Origin: Aedoeadaptatus acetigenes | Lineage (GTDB): Bacteria; Bacillota; Clostridia; Tissierellales; Peptoniphilaceae | NCBI RefSeq assembly: GCF_025566985.1 | Contig: NZ_JAOQJD010000005.1 | Span: 97,276 to 161,275, forward strand | DNA: 64,000 nt | Direction of reading: 5' to 3' | Part shown: positions 24,475 to 33,510 of the stretch, piece after piece | How the letters are laid out: the number at the start of each line of letters is the position of its first letter | Numbering within the stretch: the stretch's first letter is position 1 | Made by a program: the position numbers and the translations under genes | The notes under the pieces: model-generated | Databases searched by the model: none | What the model saw: the letters and a program-made list of their open reading frames with translations, nothing else | Told to the model about the DNA's origin: nothing

Positions 24475-25453
24475 TATTATTCCCATTTTCATACCCTTTG
24501 CCGGTTGCCCGGTGAAGTGCGTTTACTGCGATCAAAATCAGATCACCGGCATTTCGAGCACTGTTTCGGGAGAAGACGTGGACCGTCAGATCGTAAGAGG
24601 GCTTGAAAACGGCGCCTACTCGCCTGCGGAGGTGGCTTTTTACGGCGGCACATTTACCATGCTTCCTGTGGAGAAACAAAACGAGCTTCTTCAAGCCGCA
24701 CAGCCTTTTATCAGCTCCGGCGCCCTTTCGGGCATTCGCCTGTCTACGCGGCCGGAGAAATTATGTGAAGAAGACTTCGCGCGTCTGAAATCTTTCGGCG
24801 TAAAAACCGTGGAGTTCGGCATTCAATCGGTTGATCCCGATGTTTTGACGGCCGCAAAGCGCGGCGTATCCGTCGAGGAGATGGACCGCACAGTCGTCTT
24901 GGCAAAAGCCGCGGGATTCCACGTGGGCCTGCAGCAGATGATCGGCCTGCCGGAAGATTCCTTTGAAAAAGATGTAAAGACGGCTCGCTGGATCGCCGAG
25001 CGCGGGGATTTCGCGCGGATCTATCCCACGGTGGTCTTTAAGAACACGAAACTCTACGCCATGGTTGCGGCGGGAGAATTTCATCCCCTGTCCTTAAAAG
25101 AGGCCATTGAGCGGGCGGCATATCTTTTGGATCTTTACGACGCCGCATCAGTCCCCGTCATACGGGTCGGACTGCCGCAAATGGAGCGCGGCGCCTACGT
25201 GGAAGGCCCTTACCACGATAATTTCAGAGAATTCGCCGAGTCCCATCGCCTGTTGGCGCCGATTTTTAAAAAGTACAAGGCCGTCGAATCGGTGGAGGGA
25301 AGCCACAGGGCGATTAATCGCCTGGTCGGCCCCTTCGGCTACGGCAGGAAGGCCCTCGAGGCCGTTTACGGGCCCGTGGCCTTTCGGAGCAAGAATTCGG
25401 TCGAGGAAGAACTGCAGATCAACGGAGAGGAATACACCCATGCATTTAATTGA
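24461..25453 (+). CDS. Elp3-like radical SAM protein
   Basis: The 330-residue protein has a radical SAM cluster C16-x3-C20-x2-C23 (CPVKCVYCDQN), the GGTF motif (FYGGTFTML), and VEFGIQSVDPDVL and VGLQQMIGLPEDS. These match the Elp3/COG1243 radical SAM domain, but there is no acetyltransferase domain, so it is the short form found between rnc and smc in many Clostridia. The substrate is unknown; tRNA modification is a reasonable guess. It overlaps rnc by 14 bases and smc by 14 bases. Confidence 0.9.
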   Translation: MAKRNIIPIFIPFAGCPVKCVYCDQNQITGISSTVSGEDVDRQIVRGLENGAYSPAEVAFYGGTFTMLPVEKQNELLQAAQPFISSGALSGIRLSTRPEKLCEEDFARLKSFGVKTVEFGIQSVDPDVLTAAKRGVSVEEMDRTVVLAKAAGFHVGLQQMIGLPEDSFEKDVKTARWIAERGDFARIYPTVVFKNTKLYAMVAAGEFHPLSLKEAIERAAYLLDLYDAASVPVIRVGLPQMERGAYVEGPYHDNFREFAESHRLLAPIFKKYKAVESVEGSHRAINRLVGPFGYGRKALEAVYGPVAFRSKNSVEEELQINGEEYTHAFN

Positions 25454-28400
25454 AATGGAGCTTTACGGCTTTAAATCCTTCGCCAAGCGGACGCACATTC
25501 GCTTTTCCGAAGACATTACGGCCATTGTCGGGCCCAACGGCAGCGGCAAGAGCAATATCGTCGACGGCATTATGTGGGCCTTAGGCGAATCCAGCGTCAA
25601 ACAACTCCGTGGAAATAAAATGGAAGATGTTATTTTCAGCGGCACCGATCGCCATCAAGGCGTGAATTTTGCAGAAGTCGTTCTCACATTTGACAACAAG
25701 GACGGCTTTTTTGATTTGCCCTACGAAGAGCTTTCCGTTTCCAGAAAGTATTTCCGCTCCGGCGAAAGTCAGTATACCATTAACAAAAAGCGGGTGCGCC
25801 AAAAAGACGTGCGGGAGATTTTTCTCGACACGGGTATCGGAAAAAACGGCTATTCCTTTATCGGCCAAGGCCAAATCGAAGAGATATTAAGCACCCGTCC
25901 CCAGGACCGCAGAAATGCCTTCGAAGAAGCTGCGGGAATCAGCAAATTTAAATTGCGCAAGGAGGAAACCCTTCGGAATTTAAATAAAACCACGGAGCAT
26001 ATCGAGCGCATCGACGATATTTTCTCCGAACTGAAGAATCGCTCCGGCGAAATGGAAGAGAAGCGAACGAAGGCCCTGCGGCTCAACGAATTGGATTCGG
26101 AAAAGGAAAAGTACAGCTATGCCCTCCTAACGCGGGAAGTGGCCTCGGCGAAAGAAAAGCAGGAGAAAATTCGAGCGCGCTACAAAGAATCGGAGGCCGC
26201 CTGGCAGGAAGAGAAAGAGGCGAATCGCCTCCTCGAAGCTGCGATTCAGGAAAAAGAATTAAAAATCGAATCCGACGGCGACAACGAAGGGGCCCTCAGC
26301 GACGAAATCCTGACCCTGATTCGAAAAAAGGAGCAAGCCTCCGGGGATCTGCGCTCAAAAATCGAACGAGGTAACTACTTAAAAGAAGCGAAAACCGAAA
26401 GAGAAGCCGCCGCCAAAACCCTGCGGACGGAATTGGAAGGTCTTCTAGCCGCATCGGAAAAGCAGGAAAAAGAGGTGCAAGCCCTTAAAGGGCGCATGGA
26501 CGAAAAAGCGTCTGCCCTCGATGGGATGAAGGCCGACTACGAGCGCGTCGTGGAAAAGGTGGCGGCCGTGGATTCAGGTGAAAAATCCCGCCGCGAGGCC
26601 TTGGATCAATTAGCCGACCGACGTCATTCCCTGGAATCGCGCCTGCAGGCCTTGGATTACTTATTAAAAGAACGCGCAGAACGGCTGGCGCAACTGAAGG
26701 ATCGAAGAAAGGAATGGGCGCGGGAAACAGAAGAACTCGCGAAAAACCTTTTTGATTACGAAGAGAAAGAATCGCAATTAAAAGGCGCGTCGGCGGATTT
26801 AGAAAAACGGCTTTCGGGAACCCGCGATTCCCTCGTCGACATAAAAAGCCGAATCGACGCAATCGACGGGCAGATAAAAAATCTGACCATGGGTATGGAA
26901 GGGATTGAGCGCGAAAAGCGTTACTTGGAACGTCTTCGGGACAATCACGAAGGTTTTCAACATGGCGTCAAGCAGTTTCTGAAATCTGCTCGGTCGGAAT
27001 CCTTCTACAATGCCGTGATCGGACCGGTGGCGGAGCATCTTCACGTGGAGGAAGCGGACGCCTTGGCCATATCCACAGCGCTTGGCTACGGCGGACAAAA
27101 CATCATCCTAAAAGACGATCGAAGAATCGGCACGATTCTTTCTTACCTAAAGAGCCGGAAAATGGGTCGTCTCACCTTCCTACCCTTAAACAACTTGACG
27201 CCACGCCCTCTCCCCGGGGATCTCTCTCGACAAACGGCCATTCCCTTCCGCGTGGCATCGGATTGCGTCCGTTGCGAGGATTCCCTGCGCCCGGTGGCGA
27301 ACTTTCTCTTGGGCCGCATTCTTTTGGTGGAGACGGTGGATGAGGCGAAGCAACTGGCCAAAGACTTAAAGCACCGCTATCGCATCGTCACCAAAGGCGG
27401 CGACGTCTTTCAAGTGGGCGGCGCCATTACCGGCGGCCAGGCGAAAAGCGGATCCACGGATCTCTACACGCGAGACGGCGAAATAGCCAAAAAAGCTTCG
27501 GAGCTGGTGACGATTTCCAAGGAGCTAAACGAAGCGAAGAAACAATATGAGCATTTGCATGCAGCCTACGGCGATTTAAAAAATAAAGAAAAAGAGCTGG
27601 CCGAAGCCCATGAGGAGAAGAAAGAGGCGTGCCGCAGGGCGGAAGAGAAGCTCTATCGCCTGCGCTCCGCCCTGGAACACAGCGAAGAGCAACAGGCGTC
27701 CTTAGACGCAGAGATTGAGAAGGAAACGGCGGCTTTAGGTCGCGACGAAGAGGAGTGTAAGGAACAAGAAGAGGCCCTAGAAGAAATTGCAACCTCGGAG
27801 AAAGAGTGGACGTCGCTAGAAGACGACGACAGCGACCGATGGCACCGCAGCTTAGATGAAAAGCGAGAGGAATTAAACGGGGCGAAAATCGAGCATCAGA
27901 AAATCATCGCCGCTTACAGAGAAGAGTCTCTGCGACTGGAGCAAATTCAGCGCGACGCTTCGGGTACAAAAACCCGTCTCGAAGTCGCGGAAAGAGAAGC
28001 TCGTGCCATGGCCGATGAAATGGAAAAGCTTGAGGCATCTGTGGCAGAGGCGCAACCGGAAGAGGCCCGCATGGAAGAGCGAGTGGCGGTGCTCCGAGAA
28101 TCCCTCGCGTCATTAAAAGAGCATGTCTCCGACGAAAGACAAAAGCTTCGGGAAGAGAAGTCGGCCCTGGAAGCGAAGAAGGAGCATGCCTTTGCCCTGG
28201 AAAAAGATTTGGTCCGCCTTCAAAATCAATTGGAAGAAGCGGATCGGGCGGCGATTATCTTCACCGATGCCCTGGCGCAAAGCACCGACCCGGGAGACAT
28301 CGATGCGCTACTGAACCTTTCCGTCACGACGCTGAGGAATAAAGAAAGCGCCATTGAAAAAGAAATTCTGCAAATCGGACCGGTGGACGGCGATGCCCTG

Positions 28401-29003
28401 GAGCAGTACAGCATTTGGAAAGAACGGGTAGACTTTTTGTCGGAACAGCGAGAAGACTTGGTGCTTTCCAAGGAAAAATTGGAAAAAATGATCAAGCGCC
28501 TGGACAAAGATATGCGCAAGCAATTGGAAGAAGCCCTCATACTAATCAACGGCTACTTCAACGACATCTTCCGCGAGCTCTTTCAAGGAGGAAAGGCATC
28601 TCTGGCTTGGGACGAAGGAGACATTTTGGAGGCGGGCATCTTAATTTCCGCCCAACCGCCGGGGAAAAAGCTTCAATCCCTTTCCCTCTTATCCGGCGGC
28701 GAGCGGTCCATGACGGCGGTGGCCCTTTTGTTCGCCTTGTTACGCATGCGTCAGTCGCCCTTTTGCATCGTCGACGAAATCGACGCGGCCTTGGACGATG
28801 CCAACATTCGCCGCTATTCGAATTACGTGAAACAAATCGAAGACATGCAATTTATTATGATTACCCACAGGAAGCAGACCATGGAAATGGCCAATGAAAT
28901 TTACGGCGTCACCATGGAAGAAAAAGGAATTTCCCGTTTGTTATTTTTAGAATTAGAGGAGGTCGAATCTCATGTTGGAGTGGATCAAGCGAAAAATCGG
29001 TAA
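25440..29003 (+). CDS. smc: Chromosome segregation ATPase SMC
   Basis: SMC organises and segregates the chromosome with ScpA and ScpB. The 1187-residue product has Walker A GPNGSGKS at 31-38, two long coiled coils and a hinge at about 505-665 (NAVIGPVAEHLHVEEADALA). The C-terminal ABC half has signature LSGGERSM near 1083 and Walker B FCIVDEIDAALDD near 1108. An in-frame extension upstream to 25107 lies inside the preceding gene and is not used. ATG at 25440 gives the canonical MHLIEMELYGFKSF. Its 3' end overlaps ftsY by 32 bases. Confidence 0.97.
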   Translation: MHLIEMELYGFKSFAKRTHIRFSEDITAIVGPNGSGKSNIVDGIMWALGESSVKQLRGNKMEDVIFSGTDRHQGVNFAEVVLTFDNKDGFFDLPYEELSVSRKYFRSGESQYTINKKRVRQKDVREIFLDTGIGKNGYSFIGQGQIEEILSTRPQDRRNAFEEAAGISKFKLRKEETLRNLNKTTEHIERIDDIFSELKNRSGEMEEKRTKALRLNELDSEKEKYSYALLTREVASAKEKQEKIRARYKESEAAWQEEKEANRLLEAAIQEKELKIESDGDNEGALSDEILTLIRKKEQASGDLRSKIERGNYLKEAKTEREAAAKTLRTELEGLLAASEKQEKEVQALKGRMDEKASALDGMKADYERVVEKVAAVDSGEKSRREALDQLADRRHSLESRLQALDYLLKERAERLAQLKDRRKEWARETEELAKNLFDYEEKESQLKGASADLEKRLSGTRDSLVDIKSRIDAIDGQIKNLTMGMEGIEREKRYLERLRDNHEGFQHGVKQFLKSARSESFYNAVIGPVAEHLHVEEADALAISTALGYGGQNIILKDDRRIGTILSYLKSRKMGRLTFLPLNNLTPRPLPGDLSRQTAIPFRVASDCVRCEDSLRPVANFLLGRILLVETVDEAKQLAKDLKHRYRIVTKGGDVFQVGGAITGGQAKSGSTDLYTRDGEIAKKASELVTISKELNEAKKQYEHLHAAYGDLKNKEKELAEAHEEKKEACRRAEEKLYRLRSALEHSEEQQASLDAEIEKETAALGRDEEECKEQEEALEEIATSEKEWTSLEDDDSDRWHRSLDEKREELNGAKIEHQKIIAAYREESLRLEQIQRDASGTKTRLEVAEREARAMADEMEKLEASVAEAQPEEARMEERVAVLRESLASLKEHVSDERQKLREEKSALEAKKEHAFALEKDLVRLQNQLEEADRAAIIFTDALAQSTDPGDIDALLNLSVTTLRNKESAIEKEILQIGPVDGDALEQYSIWKERVDFLSEQREDLVLSKEKLEKMIKRLDKDMRKQLEEALILINGYFNDIFRELFQGGKASLAWDEGDILEAGILISAQPPGKKLQSLSLLSGGERSMTAVALLFALLRMRQSPFCIVDEIDAALDDANIRRYSNYVKQIEDMQFIMITHRKQTMEMANEIYGVTMEEKGISRLLFLELEEVESHVGVDQAKNR

Positions 29004-30468
29004 ACAGGATGCCAATGGAGAGAAGGAAGAAAAACAGGACATAGACAAAGCTGAAACGGAAAAGGCCGAGGAGGCACCGGAAGATATCGCGGATGGCGCC
29101 GACGAAGCGCCGGCGGACGAGAAAGAAGATCCGAAAGAGACGGCAGATCCCGTAAAACACAAGGCCTACGATTTTTCCAAACCGGAAGAGAAGGAAGCCT
29201 CGGAAGAGGAGGGAGAAAAAGCGGAGGCTGGCATCGAGCCGGAAAAAGAAGCGACAGAGGAATTGCCCGAGGAAGAAGAGTCGGCAGAGGAACAGCCTGA
29301 GGAAGAAACGACAATTCCCGCCGAAGAAAGTGAAATCGTACCGGCCGATGCGGATCAGCGGGCGGTTGAATCTGAAACGAAAATTGAAGAAGACAATGCA
29401 GCGGCATCTGATGCGCCCGGCGAAAAAGAAGTCGAGGAGGAACAAGCGGCGGATGAAGTCGCCTCAGAATCCGAAGTGACCGGGGAAGAAGCACCTGCAG
29501 AAGAAGATAAATCGAAAGAAGATGCATCCGACGAAGTTGAAGAGAAAGTCGGCTGGTTTAAGCGCCTGAAACAAGGGCTTGAAAAAACCAGAGACGACAT
29601 GAACTATAAGATCAACGATATTTTGGGCAATTACGTCAAGATCGACGACGAGATGATGGAAGATTTGGAAGACCTCTTAATCTCCTCGGACATGGGCATG
29701 GAAACTACCATGACCTTAATCGATCGCCTAAAAGAAACCATTCGCGAAAAACAAATCCAAGACCCGAAAAAAGTGAAGGGCCTTTTGGCGGAAGAGATTC
29801 GCGCCATTTTGGAAGGAGATCCGGAACGGAACCGCTTACATGTGGAGCCTTCTCCCGCCATCATTCTCATCGTCGGCGTCAACGGTGTCGGCAAGACAAC
29901 GACCATCGGGAAATTGGCCTATCGCTTTAAGCGCGAAGGAAAATCCGTATTAATCGCTGCGGCGGACACCTTCCGAGCGGCGGCCATCGAGCAAATCGAA
30001 ACCTGGGGTGAGCGCTCCGGCACGCCTGTGATCAGTCACAAAGAAGGGGCCGATCCGGCGGCGGTGGTATACGACGCCATTCAGGCGCAAAAATCCAGAA
30101 ACATCGACGTGTTAATTTGCGATACGGCGGGCCGTCTCCACAACAAAAAGAATTTAATGAACGAGCTGGAGAAAATCCACCGCATTATCGAAAAAGAAGC
30201 GCCGGATGCGCAAAAAGAATCTCTCTTGGTTCTCGACGCCACCACCGGCCAAAACGCCATTCTCCAGGCGAAGACCTTCGATGAAGTCACCGACTTAAGC
30301 GGTTTAATTCTCACGAAATTAGACGGCACGGCCAAAGGCGGCGTGGTGCTGCCCTTGGTACAGGAGCTGGACATTCCCATTAAACTCATCGGCGTAGGCG
30401 AAGGCATGCTGGACCTTCAGGATTTTTCCGGAAAAGATTTTGCGAATGCGTTAATTAGCACGGAATAA
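28972..30468 (+). CDS. ftsY: Signal recognition particle receptor FtsY
   Basis: FtsY receives Ffh-ribosome complexes at the membrane. The 498-residue product has a very acidic, low-complexity N-terminal region (about 10-195, mostly E, A and D), then the N domain and the G domain. The G domain has GVNGVGKTTT near 302, DTFRAAAIEQ, DTAGRLHNKKNLMNEL and TKLDGTAKGG. The acidic part is longer than in many Bacillota and resembles the acidic A domain of E. coli FtsY, which helps membrane association. It starts inside smc, a common coupling. Confidence 0.96.
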   Translation: MLEWIKRKIGKQDANGEKEEKQDIDKAETEKAEEAPEDIADGADEAPADEKEDPKETADPVKHKAYDFSKPEEKEASEEEGEKAEAGIEPEKEATEELPEEEESAEEQPEEETTIPAEESEIVPADADQRAVESETKIEEDNAAASDAPGEKEVEEEQAADEVASESEVTGEEAPAEEDKSKEDASDEVEEKVGWFKRLKQGLEKTRDDMNYKINDILGNYVKIDDEMMEDLEDLLISSDMGMETTMTLIDRLKETIREKQIQDPKKVKGLLAEEIRAILEGDPERNRLHVEPSPAIILIVGVNGVGKTTTIGKLAYRFKREGKSVLIAAADTFRAAAIEQIETWGERSGTPVISHKEGADPAAVVYDAIQAQKSRNIDVLICDTAGRLHNKKNLMNELEKIHRIIEKEAPDAQKESLLVLDATTGQNAILQAKTFDEVTDLSGLILTKLDGTAKGGVVLPLVQELDIPIKLIGVGEGMLDLQDFSGKDFANALISTE

Positions 30469-30490
30469 TATTTGTTTTTTCATCTACCTC

Positions 30491-30519
30491 TTGCAATTTA
30501 TTGAAGAAAGTCGGATAAT
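30491..30519 (+). promoter_or_regulatory. Promoter of alr
   Basis: TTGCAA (30491-30496) and GATAAT (30514-30519) are separated by 17 bases and lie 44 bases before the alr start in the only real gap after ftsY. The match to sigma-A consensus is good. Confidence 0.75.
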
Positions 30520-30563
30520 AGAGAAAAGAAATTATATCCGAAGCGCGATTGGAGGAGGTAATT

Positions 30564-31727
30564 ATGAAAATCACACGTCCCGCTTGGCTGGAAATTGATC
30601 TCGATCAAGTAAAGAAAAACATGCTGGAAATTCAACGCCACTTAAAGGAAGGGACTGAAGTCATTTCCATTGTGAAGGCGGATGCTTACTCCTTCGGTGC
30701 CATTGAAGTTGCAAAGACTATGAAAGAATGCGGCGTCACCCACTTTGCTGTCGCTTCCGGAAACGAAGGGATCGCCTTGCGCCGCGCCCTTCCGAAAGTC
30801 GACATTTTGGTCTTAGGCTATACTCCGGAAGAAGTTTCCGACATGATGATTGAAAATTCCATCGACATGGCTTTGTATCGCCTGGACGTCGCGGAAAAAT
30901 TAAACGCTCTTGCCGGCCGTCTGGGAAAGAGAGCCGGCGTGCATATCGCCATCGACTCGGGCATGAACCGGATCGGCTTTAAGCCCACGGATGAAAGCGT
31001 CGATGCCATCGAAAAGATCGTTCGCATGGACAATATCGAAGTAAAGGGCATGTTCACCCACTTCGCTTTGGCCGATGAAGATCGCGACTTTACATTAAAA
31101 CAATACGAACGCTACGATTGGGTCTATCAAGAATTGAGAAAACGGGGCATTACATTGAATCGCCACGTATCCAATTCCCATGCCCTCATGAACTTTAGAG
31201 AATTCGACTTAGAATACGTTCGCCCCGGTATTATTCAATACGGCACTACGGAAGGCGATCCCGGCGGAAGAGACTTCGACGTACGCTTCGTCGCTCAATT
31301 AAAGGCTGAAATCGGCCACGTAAAAGCCGTCGGTGCCGGCGAAGGCGTCAGCTACGGTCAAATCTATGTCACCGAAGGGGAAACAAAAATCGCCACCATT
31401 CCCATCGGCTATGCCGACGGCATGGAACGTAGCATGTCTGAAAAATTCGACGTCCTCGTCGGCGGCAAGCGCTGCCCGCAAATCGGCCGCATCTGCATGG
31501 ACCAAATGATGGTGGATGTCACCGGCGTTGACTGCAAAGTCGGCGACGAAGTGGTCATTATCGGTAGACAAGGCGACGAAGAAATTACCATCGAAGAAAT
31601 CGCCGCAGCCAATAACGAAATCCCGACCTCCTTCGTTACCCACTTCAAACAACGGTTGCCGAAGGTCTATATGAAAGGCGGTGTGCGGTACAAGACCGTG
31701 GACGAAATTATGCACATCGAATATTGA
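30564..31727 (+). CDS. alr: Alanine racemase
   Basis: Alr interconverts L- and D-alanine for peptidoglycan using PLP. The 387-residue protein has the PLP lysine K38 in VKADAYSFGA (most family members have A-Y-G-H-G here) and the second catalytic Tyr in GVSYGQIYVT near 262. It also has the conserved HIAIDSGMNRIGF, HVSNSHALMNF, VRPGIIQYG and RICMDQMMVDVT. TTG at 30549 is in frame, but ATG at 30564 follows GGAGGAGG. It has its own promoter; transcription probably ends at the terminator at 31755. Confidence 0.96.
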   Translation: MKITRPAWLEIDLDQVKKNMLEIQRHLKEGTEVISIVKADAYSFGAIEVAKTMKECGVTHFAVASGNEGIALRRALPKVDILVLGYTPEEVSDMMIENSIDMALYRLDVAEKLNALAGRLGKRAGVHIAIDSGMNRIGFKPTDESVDAIEKIVRMDNIEVKGMFTHFALADEDRDFTLKQYERYDWVYQELRKRGITLNRHVSNSHALMNFREFDLEYVRPGIIQYGTTEGDPGGRDFDVRFVAQLKAEIGHVKAVGAGEGVSYGQIYVTEGETKIATIPIGYADGMERSMSEKFDVLVGGKRCPQIGRICMDQMMVDVTGVDCKVGDEVVIIGRQGDEEITIEEIAAANNEIPTSFVTHFKQRLPKVYMKGGVRYKTVDEIMHIEY

Positions 31728-31752
31728 CAATATCCCCAAGGGATAGTATAAT
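31724..31752 (+). promoter_or_regulatory. Consensus sigma-A promoter of the ylxM-ffh operon
   Basis: TTGACA (31724-31729, overlapping the alr stop) and TATAAT (31747-31752) with a 17-base spacer match the consensus exactly. It should drive ylxM-ffh-rpsP and downstream genes. Confidence 0.9.
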
Positions 31753-31754
31753 TC

Positions 31755-31789
31755 ACAGGGTCAAGGAATTAACCTGACCCTGTTTTTTT
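31755..31789 (+). terminator. Intrinsic terminator at the start of the ylxM transcript
   Basis: ACAGGGTCA (31755-31763) pairs perfectly with TGACCCTGT (31775-31783) and is followed by seven T. It terminates alr. It also lies within the first bases of any transcript from the TATAAT at 31747. Confidence 0.88.
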
Positions 31790-31801
31790 ATGGGAGTGAT
31801 C

Positions 31802-32161
31802 ATGGATAAGACAGTACACGTCAATGTTTTGTTAGACTTATACGATGAATTGCTAAGCGACAGGCAAAGGCAAGTGATGGATCTCTACTATAAGGAGGAC
31901 TACTCCTTAAACGAGATTTCCGATCTGTTGAGTATTTCGAAGCAGGCCATTTCCGAGCACATTAAACGTGCGGAAGGGGCGCTGAAAAATTACGAGTCGA
32001 CCCTGAAGCTCGCCGAAAAAACGAAGCGATGGAAAGAAGATGGGGAAGCCATCGTCGCATCCTTGGAAGAGCTCAGGCTCTTTTCCCGGGAGGCCCGTTT
32101 TCATGAAATCATCGATTCGATTGAAACTCGTATAGATAAGGAGGGATACTATGATATTTGA
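31802..32161 (+). CDS. ylxM: YlxM/p13-like SRP-associated protein
   Basis: YlxM is a small helix-turn-helix protein encoded with ffh in Gram-positive bacteria and stimulates the SRP GTPases in streptococci. The 119-residue product has the sigma-like HTH pattern LLSDRQRQVMDLYYKEDYSL-NEISDLLSISKQAIS in its first half and a charged helix after it. ATG at 31790 is in frame, but ATG at 31802 is preferred because it follows GGGAGTG. The stop overlaps ffh. Confidence 0.92.
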   Translation: MDKTVHVNVLLDLYDELLSDRQRQVMDLYYKEDYSLNEISDLLSISKQAISEHIKRAEGALKNYESTLKLAEKTKRWKEDGEAIVASLEELRLFSREARFHEIIDSIETRIDKEGYYDI

Positions 32162-33488
32162 ATCCCTGGGCGATAAATTGCAAGACACGATCGGCAAATT
32201 GCGCGGCAAAGGCAAAGTAACCGAGCAAGATGTCGACGAGGCGATGCGCGAAGTTAAATTGGCACTGCTCGAGGCTGATGTCAATTTTAAAGTCGTCAAA
32301 TCCTTTGTAAAGAAAGTAAAAGAACGCTCCTTGGGCAGCGACGTCATGGAAAGCTTGACGCCGGGCCAACAGGTCATCAAAATCGTTATGGAAGAGCTGT
32401 CGGCCTTAATGGGCGACAACGCGGAAAAAATTGATTTTTCCAAAAATCCGACGGTCATCTTAATGACCGGTCTGCAAGGGGCCGGCAAGACCACCACCAC
32501 GGCGAAGCTGGCGCGCTTATTGAAAAAGCAAAACAAGCGGCCGCTCCTCGTGGCCTGCGACGTTTACCGCCCGGCGGCCATTAAGCAATTGGAAGTATTG
32601 GCATCACAAGTTCAGGTTCCCGTCTTCGCTCAGGGAACCGACGAAGATCCCGTGGCCATAGCACGGCGCGGCGTCGAGCACGCCAAGGCCAACGGCAACG
32701 ACGTGGTCATCATCGACACGGCGGGCCGCCTCCACGTGGATGAGGCCCTAATGGATGAAATTAAAGGGATTAAAGAGGCCACGGCGCCGACGGAAATCCT
32801 CTTGGTTTTAGATGCCATGACCGGTCAAGATGCGGTAAAAGTGGCTCAGGCCTTTAACGACGCTCTGTCCATTACCGGCGTGGTACTTACGAAGTTGGAC
32901 GGCGACGCCCGAGGCGGCGCGGCACTTTCCATTCGTTCGGTAACGGATGTGCCCATTAAGTTTATCGCCCTGGGCGAAAAACTGGACGCTCTGGAAGTGT
33001 TCCATCCGGATCGCATGGCGAAGCGGATTTTGGGCATGGGCGACGTGGTGGGCCTTATCGAAAAGGCCGAAGAATTTGTGGACGAGAAAAAAGCCAAGGA
33101 ATTGGAAGAAAAAATTCGTTCCCAAACCTTCACCTTCGACGACTTTCTGGATCAAATGCAGCAGATGCGAAATTTAGGTCCGCTGGAAGACTTGTTGGGC
33201 ATGCTTCCCGGCATGAACAACAAGGCCATGAAAAATTTAAAGATCGACGAAAAGGAATTCGCTCGCGTGGAGGCGATTATTCAATCCATGACGAAAAAAG
33301 AGCGAACCCACCCGGAGATCATCGACAGTTCGAGGAAAAAGCGCATTGCCCAAGGATCGGGTACCGATGTAAGACAGGTGAACGGGCTGTTAAAGCAATT
33401 TAAAGAATTGCGTAAAATGATGAAAAAGCTCGGCGCGATGAGTGGAGGAAAGGGCAGACGCAAAATGAAGATGCCTTTTCCGTTTTAA
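32151..33488 (+). CDS. ffh: Signal recognition particle protein Ffh
   Basis: Ffh binds signal peptides and 4.5S/6S RNA and targets ribosomes to FtsY. The 445-residue product has an N domain, G domain (GLQGAGKTTT at about 106, DVYRPAAIKQL, DTAGRLHVDEALMDEI, TKLDGDARGG) and a methionine-rich M domain (LLGMLPGMNNKAMK, RIAQGSGTDVRQVNGLL). It ends in a basic tail. ATG at 32151 follows AAGGAGG. FtsY, YlxM and Ffh all lie within 5 kb. Confidence 0.97.
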   Translation: MIFESLGDKLQDTIGKLRGKGKVTEQDVDEAMREVKLALLEADVNFKVVKSFVKKVKERSLGSDVMESLTPGQQVIKIVMEELSALMGDNAEKIDFSKNPTVILMTGLQGAGKTTTTAKLARLLKKQNKRPLLVACDVYRPAAIKQLEVLASQVQVPVFAQGTDEDPVAIARRGVEHAKANGNDVVIIDTAGRLHVDEALMDEIKGIKEATAPTEILLVLDAMTGQDAVKVAQAFNDALSITGVVLTKLDGDARGGAALSIRSVTDVPIKFIALGEKLDALEVFHPDRMAKRILGMGDVVGLIEKAEEFVDEKKAKELEEKIRSQTFTFDDFLDQMQQMRNLGPLEDLLGMLPGMNNKAMKNLKIDEKEFARVEAIIQSMTKKERTHPEIIDSSRKKRIAQGSGTDVRQVNGLLKQFKELRKMMKKLGAMSGGKGRRKMKMPFPF

Positions 33489-33510
33489 ATGAGAAATATG
33501 GGAGGATATA

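Noticed and set aside
25107..25439. 111-codon upstream extension of the smc frame
   Set aside because: The extension overlaps the radical SAM gene in another frame; the SMC fold begins at the ATG at 25440.
28909..29527. Long minus-strand frames rich in Phe, Arg, Leu or Pro opposite the FtsY acidic region
   Set aside because: They arise because GAA/GAG-rich repeats leave stop-free frames on the other strand.
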